Source: a virus
Length of the DNA stretch: 32,737 nt
Strand: one strand, 5' to 3'
IMG/VR virus record: IMGVR_UViG_3300037963_001839
Location: 1-32,737 of that record
Made by a program: the position numbers and the translations under genes. Shown here one piece after another: positions 1 to 8,600 of the stretch. Under the pieces are notes generated by a model. It saw only the letters and a program-made list of their open reading frames with translations. It had not been told where the DNA came from and searched no databases. Numbering within the stretch: the stretch's first letter is position 1; each line of letters opens with the position of its first letter.

Positions 1-632
1 CATGTGGTCGATGCTTCTCTGGATGACCAGGATATTTTTCGAGGATCGTTGTTGGCCCCAATCGCAATGATGTGTCGCTCATTGCTTACAACAACAGATT
101 GACAAGCGGTGGGTGCATTGGTCAGTGCCACACCCGCAGCATCGGGTGATCCACTTCCCGCATCGGGTCGCCATTGATAAATTTTTCCATCACTCGAACA
201 GCAGAAGATTAGGTACTCACCCCAATTGTCGAAAGAATAGCTGTGTGCGTTAAATCCTAAACCCGATTGACTCCTGGCATCTCCATAATCTTCTTGACCA
301 TATTGATATGCACCGTAACCCAATGGGTCGGTGCTGGATGGTGTGGTGAATCCCGATGGTGTGATGTCGTACCAAACAAAGTTATAAAGCACATAAACTT
401 TCTCAGATGTGCCGACAGCGAGTATTTGATCGCCATCGTTCTTGTTGTAGGCATACAAGCCAATCGGCGTGCCTGTTAGAGCTGTGCTTCTTAAATTATC
501 CCAGCCACCAATCGGTCGCAATACTCCTTCATCGAAGCGAATTAAATTCGAGTCAACCCATCTTCCTTTTTCAGAATAATCAGTACCAGATGTGACCACA
601 CCTGGTGGGGGAGTGACTGAAACAAGGGCCAT
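1..632 (-). CDS. Phage tail protein, C-terminus beyond the window edge
   Basis: The frame is open from an ATG at 632 to the window edge, giving about 210 residues of N-terminus with the rest missing. The start follows AGGCGG by about 8 bases and lies just after the stop of the 116-aa gene upstream. The N-terminal third carries GRWVDSNLIRFDEG followed by RPIGGWDNL, then LYAY, AVGTSEKVYVLY and YDITP. From memory this order is typical of a tail or packaged-DNA-stabilisation-like protein widespread in marine podoviruses, probably beta-propeller-like with Trp/Gly-rich blades. It is the last gene seen in the late operon, after the fibre genes, which fits a tail structural role. The exact position in the virion is unknown; a tail tubular B or P22 gp10-like role is only a guess. 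Confidence 0.7.
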   Translation of the reverse strand, partial: MALVSVTPPPGVVTSGTDYSEKGRWVDSNLIRFDEGVLRPIGGWDNLRSTALTGTPIGLYAYNKNDGDQILAVGTSEKVYVLYNFVWYDITPSGFTTPSSTDPLGYGAYQYGQEDYGDARSQSGLGFNAHSYSFDNWGEYLIFCCSSDGKIYQWRPDAGSGSPDAAGVALTNAPTACQSVVVSNERHIIAIGANNDPRKISWSSREASTT

Positions 633-634
633 GA

Positions 635-985
635 TTATCCGCCTATCGTTTTGGTCTCTGATGTCGGATTGATCTGCTCAGCGATGTTTGCATCAAGCGC
701 GTCTTTTAGAGCTTGCACTTCATCTTCACCCATTGCTGTTTCAGTCCAGCCTTCAACGATTGACTCAGTGAGATCAGCGAAAGGAATAAAATTTTCAATG
801 TCATCAGTAGAGATGCTCTGCGTACCATACACGCTTGCAGTGTAAGGCACTTGCTCGCCATCGACTTCGTGCGTCTGATCGCTTGTCGCATTCATTCTCC
901 AATGCACATTATAGACGACATCGCTGTGATCATCGTGTGTGGGGTACACATCAACTGTTTTACAATCCCATGCGTAGTTTGCCAT
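635..985 (-). CDS. Small conserved phage protein in the tail cluster
   Basis: This 116-aa acidic protein starts at an ATG preceded by AGAGGAAAC. It has the order MANYAW, DVVYNVHWRMNA, YTASVYGTQS, FIPFADLTE and VEGWTE, ending in a helical tail with NPTSETKTIGG. From memory this is a small single-domain family often found beside tail fibre genes in marine and other phage genomes; its function is not known to me. The first half looks like beta strands and the second like a helical segment. It lies 25 bases after the S74 fibre gene and 2 bases before the next tail gene, so it should be co-expressed late. A small virion or fibre-accessory protein is an inference from position only. Confidence 0.7.
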   Translation of the reverse strand: MANYAWDCKTVDVYPTHDDHSDVVYNVHWRMNATSDQTHEVDGEQVPYTASVYGTQSISTDDIENFIPFADLTESIVEGWTETAMGEDEVQALKDALDANIAEQINPTSETKTIGG

Positions 986-1010
986 TTTAGTTTCCTCTTA
1001 GTTTATTTAA

Positions 1011-3749
1011 TTAGCTTTCTAAAGCTGTAATTCTTGCTTCTAGTGCATCAATCTTGTCATCTGCTTCTTGCAAGGCTTTAATTAATATTGGTACAAACAC
1101 AGAATATTTAACTGTTTTGACATCTTCTTCTTCATCAATTGTGACTAATGAAGGAAAAATAGTTTCTAGTTCTTGAGCGATTACTCCGATTTGTTTTAGA
1201 TCGTCACCAATAAAATTAAAATTTCTAACTCTTATTTGATTGATTTCGTTCAGCTTGTCTGTGGCATCAACAATGTTTTCTTTAAGGCTGACATCTGATA
1301 TCTGTCCGTAAGAGTTATTGGTATTTTGAACATCACCATCACCATAAACCCTGAACTCACCAGCATTTCCATATACATTCATCACATGGCTTCCACCAGT
1401 TACATCTTTAGAAAATTTGGGTCTACCATCAGCAAATAAACAGATTCCAAAATTAGAAGAATTAACTGTTGTATCACCCCGACCCACCAAGAAATTTCCA
1501 CCACTAGTAATTCTTGCTCTTTCAGAAGCATTAACTTTAAACTCCATTCTATCGCCACCATGAGAATAGGTTATTCCTCCAACATCGTTGTCATCAGCAT
1601 CAGCAAAATGGATTACACAATCATTATCATTTGCAGAACCCAAAGTTATTCTTGCGGCTGCATCATCTTCAAAGAAAGCAATCGTTCCCGCTCTTGGAGT
1701 AACACCCGAGCTTGCACTATCTACAACGTGCAAAGGTTCTACAGGACTTGAGGTGCCGATTCCAACATTCGCACCAGAGACAGTTATTCTGTCGGTAGTA
1801 CCTAGTGCTGAACCTTGAGATATTTTGAACTTATCTCCATCGGTATTATCTATACCAATTTCATAGTTTTCATATCCAGCTATGGTGAATCTTACTTTCG
1901 GATCACCAGCACCATTTTGAGTCGTTATGTCAAACAAAGAGTCATCACCAGCAGTTGTGCCGCTATTGCTTATTGTGCAATTTAAATCTTGACCATTTGT
2001 ACTATTGGAGACTCTAAATGCACTTGCACTTCCACTTGTATTTACGTCAAGCGTATATGAAGGACTTATGGTGCCGATTCCAAGTCTTTTATTCGGCAAA
2101 TCAAAAGCAGCAACATCTGCATTAGTTCCACCTGACCCACCATAAATTATAAATTTTCCGCCTGCGTTATATATTTCAGCGACATCGTTAGCTGTAGAGT
2201 CTTTTAATACTATGCCGGGATCACCACCTTCTACATATAAATACTTTGAAATTCCTGCAGCAGTTGCAGGAGTTGCACCAATTCCAACTTGGTTATTAAA
2301 GATAGCTGTTCCTGCATCTGACATATCAAGGGTAAGAGCTGTGATTGTTGACCCACCATCTTTCCCTTTAAATATTAAATCTCTATCATCTGCTCTTGAC
2401 ATAATTGTAAAATCAGTAGAGTCAGCAGATAACAATCCCCACTCAGTACCGCCATCTTTTAAGATTATGTCTTCTCCATCTGCATCAAGAATAATGTCGC
2501 CTGCAACATCTATTGTTAAGTTTCCACTTGTTTTCTCAATGTAATCCCCAAGAGTAAGCGGACCACCAGTTACTACACCACTATTGAAGGTAGCTTTACC
2601 TGCTTCGGACATATCTAAAGTAAGAGCAGTTATATCAGAACTACTGTCTGTACCTTTAAAGATAATGTCTTGATCTCCAGTTACAGCGTCAATATAGTTA
2701 TGTGAACCGTCGTGGTAAATCTCTAAGTCGTCCCCTGTACCTAGTTTTATCTTAGCGTTGTCTGGCATATCCAGATGGGAAGTCAAATCTAAAGTAGAGG
2801 ACATCTTCACATCGCCAACAATATCTACAGGCACAGACGGGCTCGCCGTACCCAAACCCACCCGCGAGTTTGCGTTATCGACTACAAAAGTAGGAGAATC
2901 GAAGGCAACGTCATTCGAGCCAACGGTCAAAGTGCCTGGCATCGTGATATTACCTGAGAGTTTTGCTGAAGTAACAGTACCATCGCTAGGAGTACCGATA
3001 TTGACGGGGTTGATAACATAGACAACTACCTTCCTACCCGTCGTAACGCCTGCAGACATTGTCAAAACGTTGTTAGAAATACTATATGAATCTTGGTTTT
3101 GGAATACACCCTCAATAAACACGATCAAATTATCTTCTGCCGCTGGTGTATCACTTAAAGTAAAAGCTGTTTGCCCGTTGGTTGCAGTAAATGTGTCTAC
3201 TGTCAAATTAGAGCTTTGTAGGTTGATAAGGTTATCTATGATAACCTCAAGTTTTAAACCATTCGATGGCGCAGCGTCAAACGTCAGTGTTGAACCACTG
3301 AACGAAAAAGTGTCATGGTGTTGCATGACACCATCTAAAAACACCATCGCATTATTCTCATTCTGCGGATTAGTACCAACATCATACGATGTCGCACTGC
3401 TTGCCGTTGTCGCGTTGTAGACTGTTTGGTTAGCTGACTTAGCCGCGATATTCTGTTGAATATCCGTTAGCAACGCAGCTGCAGCACGCAGTTGTACCGT
3501 ATCGCCTGACGAAAACGTTCTGGCAGTAGTGTTATCCGATGCACGGACCACGGTCCACGTTGTACCACTAACCGCTGTAACTTTGACTATTTCATTATTA
3601 GTGCCATCATCTATTGTGGCATAGAAGTACTCGCCCGCCCCTGGAGCAGGGAAGGTTGAGCTACTCGCCACACTAATACTTGTAGCACTTGTACTACTAA
3701 TCGCAGCAGAAAGAGTAGTGCTGGCGTTATTTGTAAACAGTACGCCCAC
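1011..3749 (-). CDS. Tail fibre/spike with C-terminal S74 intramolecular chaperone
   Basis: This 912-aa fibre starts at GTG with TAGGAG about 8 bases upstream. The N-terminal 100 residues are Ser/Thr/Ala-rich and probably attach to the tail. Residues about 105-260 hold two similar modules, with VFLDGVMQ and VFIEGVFQ as equivalent points. The middle is a long beta-rich stalk with repeated RVGLGTASPS / RLGIGTISPS / NVGIGTSSPV segments and two near-copies of an ITALTLDMS block. The last 95 residues match the peptidase S74 / endosialidase chaperone domain: SDVSLKENI at 818-826, IGVIAQELE, and a final coiled coil. The Ser818 and Lys823 spacing matches the known self-cleavage dyad, so release of the tail piece near Ser818 after trimer folding is expected. 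It probably binds the host receptor. Confidence 0.9.
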   Translation of the reverse strand: MGVLFTNNASTTLSAAISSTSATSISVASSSTFPAPGAGEYFYATIDDGTNNEIVKVTAVSGTTWTVVRASDNTTARTFSSGDTVQLRAAAALLTDIQQNIAAKSANQTVYNATTASSATSYDVGTNPQNENNAMVFLDGVMQHHDTFSFSGSTLTFDAAPSNGLKLEVIIDNLINLQSSNLTVDTFTATNGQTAFTLSDTPAAEDNLIVFIEGVFQNQDSYSISNNVLTMSAGVTTGRKVVVYVINPVNIGTPSDGTVTSAKLSGNITMPGTLTVGSNDVAFDSPTFVVDNANSRVGLGTASPSVPVDIVGDVKMSSTLDLTSHLDMPDNAKIKLGTGDDLEIYHDGSHNYIDAVTGDQDIIFKGTDSSSDITALTLDMSEAGKATFNSGVVTGGPLTLGDYIEKTSGNLTIDVAGDIILDADGEDIILKDGGTEWGLLSADSTDFTIMSRADDRDLIFKGKDGGSTITALTLDMSDAGTAIFNNQVGIGATPATAAGISKYLYVEGGDPGIVLKDSTANDVAEIYNAGGKFIIYGGSGGTNADVAAFDLPNKRLGIGTISPSYTLDVNTSGSASAFRVSNSTNGQDLNCTISNSGTTAGDDSLFDITTQNGAGDPKVRFTIAGYENYEIGIDNTDGDKFKISQGSALGTTDRITVSGANVGIGTSSPVEPLHVVDSASSGVTPRAGTIAFFEDDAAARITLGSANDNDCVIHFADADDNDVGGITYSHGGDRMEFKVNASERARITSGGNFLVGRGDTTVNSSNFGICLFADGRPKFSKDVTGGSHVMNVYGNAGEFRVYGDGDVQNTNNSYGQISDVSLKENIVDATDKLNEINQIRVRNFNFIGDDLKQIGVIAQELETIFPSLVTIDEEEDVKTVKYSVFVPILIKALQEADDKIDALEARITALES

Positions 3750-3762
3750 TTATCTACTCCTA

Positions 3763-4194
3763 TTAACTAACAGTTACAGTCCAAGTGACAGTCATGGAGT
3801 CATTAGCGCCTTTGTTTACTACAGAAAAGACTGTTCTACACAACATAGTACCACTAGAACTTGCGTTCAAGATGCCTGCTTCTGTTACCGCACCTGTACC
3901 TGTACCAGCTGCAAATGTAGCTGTATAAGTAACAACGGCGTTAGAAACAGCAGTACTGGTAAGTGATACACGCCCTAGTTCAGAACCAAGAGCAGTGTTT
4001 CCAGCTGCAGCAGCAGTAGTACCAGAGCCAACAGCCATGTGTGACATGGCAGTTGCTGAAGCATCTTTTATTCTGCTTGCAACGTAGTTTTTACCAGCTG
4101 TAACAACCAAGTTGTCAACGTCCTGTACAAGTTCATCGTTAAGATGGATCTGTAGGTGTCCTTTTAGCTGTAGTTGATCATTTATGCCTGACAT
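3763..4194 (-). CDS. Small tail/fibre-associated protein
   Basis: This 143-aa Ala/Thr/Ser-rich protein has its ATG preceded by AGAGGT. It shows the order NLVVTAGKNYVASRI, MSHMAVGSGTTAA, TALGSELGR, TYTATFAAGTGTGAVTEAG, GTMLCRTVF and MTVTWTVTVS. This run resembles a family seen often next to fibre genes in marine phages. It looks all-beta and has no signal peptide or membrane segment. It lies between a repetitive Ser-rich protein and the S74 fibre, with 13 bases before the next gene, so a role in fibre attachment or adsorption is likely but unproven. Confidence 0.7.
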   Translation of the reverse strand: MSGINDQLQLKGHLQIHLNDELVQDVDNLVVTAGKNYVASRIKDASATAMSHMAVGSGTTAAAAGNTALGSELGRVSLTSTAVSNAVVTYTATFAAGTGTGAVTEAGILNASSSGTMLCRTVFSVVNKGANDSMTVTWTVTVS

Positions 4195-4203
4195 AATTAC
4201 CTC

Positions 4204-5232
4204 TTATGCATTTAACATGGAGTTGTTTAGAGCCGTGGTATTTAATGGCCCGCCTCCAATAGTTAATTCTACCGATATTGAATCCGATAATGAAGCAGTA
4301 TCTGCATAGGTAGGGCTAAACAGCGCTGTTAATGCTTCTGACATCGTTACCGAATCCGCCTGAGTGCCTCTACTAAAGGACCAACTTGAAGATTCAGCTA
4401 AACTAGCTGTTTCCGCAATAGTACCTGTAGAAAAGGCGTTCGCAAAACTCTCTGATATTGTAACACTTTCAGAGGCAGTTGTGCTAAACGCATATGAAAG
4501 AGCTTCAGAAACTGACACAATGTTGCCTTTAATCAACGTTACATCGGTCTGTAGCTCATCATCTACACTGGCTGCGTCATCCAATGTAAATGAATCCGAG
4601 AAAGTACGCGCAAATTGCACGACTCTGCTGAAGGAATCTGAAAAAGAAAAACTATCCGCTATGGTGTAGTCAAGAGAATACGCTAGCGAATCTGAGAATG
4701 AAAAAGTTTCCCCCGTGGGTTGTATAGAAACATTAAAAGTTGGGGCATCTGAAAAACTAAACGAATCAGCTGCTGCTTTACCTAAACTATACGACAATTG
4801 TTCTGTTACAGATGGTGTTTCCGCAAAAGCCCTAACAAAGTGCATTGTTTTAGATAAAGACTCTGCCAAAGACACTGTTTCAGACTTAGCTGTATTAAGT
4901 GCTTTAGCCACAGTTTCATTTTCTGCATCAAACGTAGCAGTGTCTGCCTTAGCTAAACTAGTTGCCAACGAAGATAAAGCATCGGACATAGTGACTTTAA
5001 AGTCAGCCTCGTCCTGTCCAAAGTAATTATGCTCAGCAGTAAAGTACATGTTCTTACTGTCTGCATCTGTAATGATGTCTGCGGCAGTTAAGTTAATGTA
5101 ATCTACAACGTAATCAAGAGCAACATAGGTAACAGTAGATTTTGCAAATACAAAAGTAGACACTGACTCCACAGAATCAGTATCAATCGTTAATTTTAAA
5201 TCAACGTAATCAACTGTTATTTTAAATGCCAT
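4204..5232 (-). CDS. Repetitive Ser-rich fibre-like protein
   Basis: This 342-aa protein has a short beta-rich N-terminus (residues 1-75) followed by about a dozen degenerate repeats of 18-20 residues between roughly residues 80 and 328. Each repeat centres on a core like S-F/V-S/T-F/M/I-S-D/E-S/A, as in DSFSFSDS, ESVTISES, DSVTMSEA and TASLSDS, followed by a hydrophobic/aromatic stretch. The ATG overlaps the stop of the BppU-like gene upstream (TAATG). The composition is acidic, rich in Ser/Ala/Phe and nearly free of Cys. The regular spacing suggests an extended fibrous or beta-solenoid rod, or a flexible linker. Its place in the fibre cluster supports a tail fibre or decoration role, but I do not recognise a named family. 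Confidence 0.75.
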   Translation of the reverse strand: MAFKITVDYVDLKLTIDTDSVESVSTFVFAKSTVTYVALDYVVDYINLTAADIITDADSKNMYFTAEHNYFGQDEADFKVTMSDALSSLATSLAKADTATFDAENETVAKALNTAKSETVSLAESLSKTMHFVRAFAETPSVTEQLSYSLGKAAADSFSFSDAPTFNVSIQPTGETFSFSDSLAYSLDYTIADSFSFSDSFSRVVQFARTFSDSFTLDDAASVDDELQTDVTLIKGNIVSVSEALSYAFSTTASESVTISESFANAFSTGTIAETASLAESSSWSFSRGTQADSVTMSEALTALFSPTYADTASLSDSISVELTIGGGPLNTTALNNSMLNA

Positions 5233-5606
5233 TAATCAAAATCGTCTCTAACTACAAACTTAATAAAGTCTTGAACCGTTTGTACTGCAGAAGCAGACGT
5301 CGTATATTCAATTTCACCCTCGAAAGTGCCTGCTGCGGTCCACGTGCCACTAGGAAATGTACATGTACACGTTCCATTTGCCGCAGAAACAAGAGCGCAA
5401 GTGATTGTAGAAGAAACGGTAGTTGAACCTACTTCACGGATTCTAAGTTTTACTGTGCCCCCAGTTAGGTTTATAGGCGCCCAAGTGTCTGAATCCTCAG
5501 CATCTAGGGTTGCCCCGGAAGCGGCAGTATTACTATCCTTTAGCGTAAAGTTCAAAACGGGGAGAGTATCCCCTACTACTAATTTGATTGTCGATGAATA
5601 TGCCAT
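5232..5606 (-). CDS. BppU-like / Ig-like tail protein
   Basis: This 124-aa all-beta protein has its ATG preceded by GGAG 6 bases upstream. It shows VGDTLPVLNFTLKDS near the N-terminus, INLTGGTVKLRIRE in the middle, a CTCTFPSGTW turn, and AGTFEGEIEYTT near the C-terminus. That order (GDT-x-P, L/F-x-hydrophobic-KD, LTGxxVxLRI, AGxFxxExE) resembles the N-terminal domain of phage baseplate upper proteins (BppU/DUF2479-like). In that family the domain anchors receptor-binding proteins to the tail. It directly follows the giant virion protein and overlaps the repetitive fibre gene, which supports a connector role between tail and fibre. Confidence 0.65.
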   Translation of the reverse strand: MAYSSTIKLVVGDTLPVLNFTLKDSNTAASGATLDAEDSDTWAPINLTGGTVKLRIREVGSTTVSSTITCALVSAANGTCTCTFPSGTWTAAGTFEGEIEYTTSASAVQTVQDFIKFVVRDDFD

Positions 5607-5618
5607 ATTAATTCTCCA

Positions 5619-8600
5619 TTATAACCCAAGTAGTTCGCCAGCGCCAAGATCATAAAAAGGAAGGAAATCTTTACCACGGACTTTGCCGTTCATAAGTTTT
5701 TCTACACGCTCTGCTGTAGGACCAAGAGGTGGAACCCACCATTGTCCCCCATATTTACCAGCGTCTAACATAGGTATTATTAAACCAAATGCTCCTAACG
5801 CACCCGAACGGTCTATAATTTCTCCGGTATACTGAGGCCAAGTCATGTTATCAGAACGGAATACCGCTGGATCCATGCCCCTACCAAAATATTTAATTAG
5901 TTCTCTTATCTCTAAACCAAGCATAGTTAGAGGTAAAAGAGCTGTTGCTCCTAAAACTAAAGGTATAGCTGCAGATGTAAGTTTACCATCTTCAGAATAC
6001 CTATTGTTAGCTTCTCTAAGCGTACCGCCTATAATATTTTTACCGTATGCATAGAAAAACGATTTAAGCTGCCAGACTACAGCAAAATGTGGGCTAGAAG
6101 CCCAGCCTGGACGCTCAGCTGAATTTGGTCTCATTATAGATTCATCTACAAACCTTGCAATTGCAGCTCTTACTTTTTCGCCTTCCGCTGTTTCAAAGCT
6201 GCGCCCATTTTTTACCCATTTCTTTATATCTTCTCTTGTAATTTGAAGTTCTTCTAGGTGTCGGGTCGCAATGTCAGAGTTGTCTGCAGCTTTAGTAACC
6301 AAAAATTGTTCTCCCATTCCCGCAGCAAATACCCTTGTAAACTTAGTGTAAGCTTCTAGTCCTGTAGCAATAAAGAATTTTTCAGTGGCAAACTTACTCC
6401 AATCCCCCATAAACCCAAGTTCAGCTGCATTAAGATACATCGTATTAAGCGAGTCAAAACTAACTACACCTACGTCCCTAGCAAAAGCACGAGCTTGCTC
6501 TCTGTTATTAAAATACTTACGCATCTGTTGACCAAAAGTTTTTATTGCCCCAAAGTCTTTAGAACGTAGCACAGTTCCACCTAAATCTGGCAAAGAAGCA
6601 AGAGCCGCAAAGGTAAGCATAGTCACTACGTTAAACGCCAATATAAAATTATTAAGCTGACGAAGGGGTTTACTTTTGATCCCACCTACAACACCTAACA
6701 TAGAACGAACTGCATTTCTTGCTTTTGCTCGTTCTCTAGGATCAGCTATTCTATTAATATGAATTTCACTAGCTTGCCAACCGTTAAATTCTTGCCCAAC
6801 TTTTACATCAGACTTTAATAAAAAGCCTAATGGGTTATCAAGTTTTTCATTTGCTTTTAAATTAAGGTTTTTCTGACGTGTCTCTTTTGCAAGTTTTTTT
6901 GCATTATCAATATCTGCTTGAGTTACTTGTGCTGTAACCCGTTCTTTATAATCAATACGTTTAGTCATGTCCTGCACGTACGTAACTAAAGCTACATAAG
7001 GGTCTTGTAATACACCTATATCACGCAAATCTTTGTTAGGAATCTTAGTAAACACATCTGAACGCTCTTTTGCCATACCAAGAGACACTTCTGAAACTGT
7101 GTCTTGTGGGTCATCTGGGTTTCTTTCATTTTCTTGAAGCATTTTCTCCACATACGCTTCTGCTGCCTCCAAAGGCATTTTGTTATGTTTTACAATAACT
7201 GAAGCTAAAGCAGCCCGTTCTCCATTTTCATTATCTAACAACGCTTCCATATTAATAATACGAGGGTAAAAGTTTTCTCTAAATTTAATAAGGGGGTCTT
7301 TGCCTTCAATATTATCTTTATAAAAATCTTCTAAGAAACGCCTAACTTTTTTAGCTTCTGGAGACAACTGCCCGTAAGCTAAAGTGTCGTCCTCTGCTTC
7401 TTTTAAAGTTGCTTCCCATGCATCTATATCTGGCTCTCCGTTCTTTTTCTGGGGCGCCAATTTGCCAAGCTCATTTAATCGCATGTACATTAAAGATATA
7501 CGACCGTTTAATGTTCCAGTAGCAGCTTTTGACTGAGAAGGGTTATAAATCATATCTGCAAAAGCAGGATCTAGTCCTGCCCTAGTTAATACTCTTTTTA
7601 ATACGTTGTGGGCAGGTAAAAATAAATATTCAACGCCCCAGTGTCTTCTATCTGTAGGCAAAAGTTCTCCCATTGTCTTGAGAGTTTGCACCGCTTTATT
7701 TTTTATTCGGACACGTAGGGGCTTAGGCATGTAAGCATCATGCACACCGCTAGCGACATCATCTACCATGTCTCGTATTTCTATTTCTTGTTCTATCGAA
7801 ATAGGGTTTTTACTATCACGTATTGCTTCACTAAGTTCTGACACATAAGCATCAAAATCCATATTTAAAGTAAAACGTTTTTGCAAAAGTTGATCTAACT
7901 GCTTAAACACGCCTATTAGTTTTTTAGCTAAGCGTTTAAAGAAACTATCAACCGCGTTAGTCGCTTTTGTCGTTCCTTTAGGCCCCGCTTGCATTTCTTT
8001 AAGTAACCAAGTGCCCATTTGATCAGAAAACCATTCCTCAAAACCATACTTCCCTTCATATGCTACAGTTCCAACTCTTTTTTTATCTGCTTCAAAAGCT
8101 TTTTGTAGTCTTTGCCGCATATTTTTATTAACTACAGCGTTTTCAATTGCTTGGTTATATATCGAATGTCCTATCTCATGTCCCAAAGCTAACAAGGCTT
8201 TTTGTAGTTGTATGGGTGTAGCATTTTTAGGTAAGTTTATTAAAATAACCTCTGTGTCTGCAAACTTAATCCATTTACCATTTTTATTCCCTGCTTGCAT
8301 ATCAGTAGCCAACATTTTTAAAATATCGCTTGCTTTGTGTTCTTTTCCGTCAAATTTAAACTTGCCTCCAGCTTCTATATATCCTTCTCCTGCATTTAAC
8401 CTAATGCCTCCTTCCTTTAAAACCTGTTGTATACTCAAAACAGTTAAATTCCTACGACCAAAAAACTGTCTAGTTATGCCACCTAAAACAGGAATGATAC
8501 CTTTAAACACTGCTTCTATATCGTTACCAACAAAAGTTTTTTCTTTTGGTGTTGTTGCTTCTTTTTGCGAAGGTCCAAAAACAGTAGGAGAGCCTAGCCC

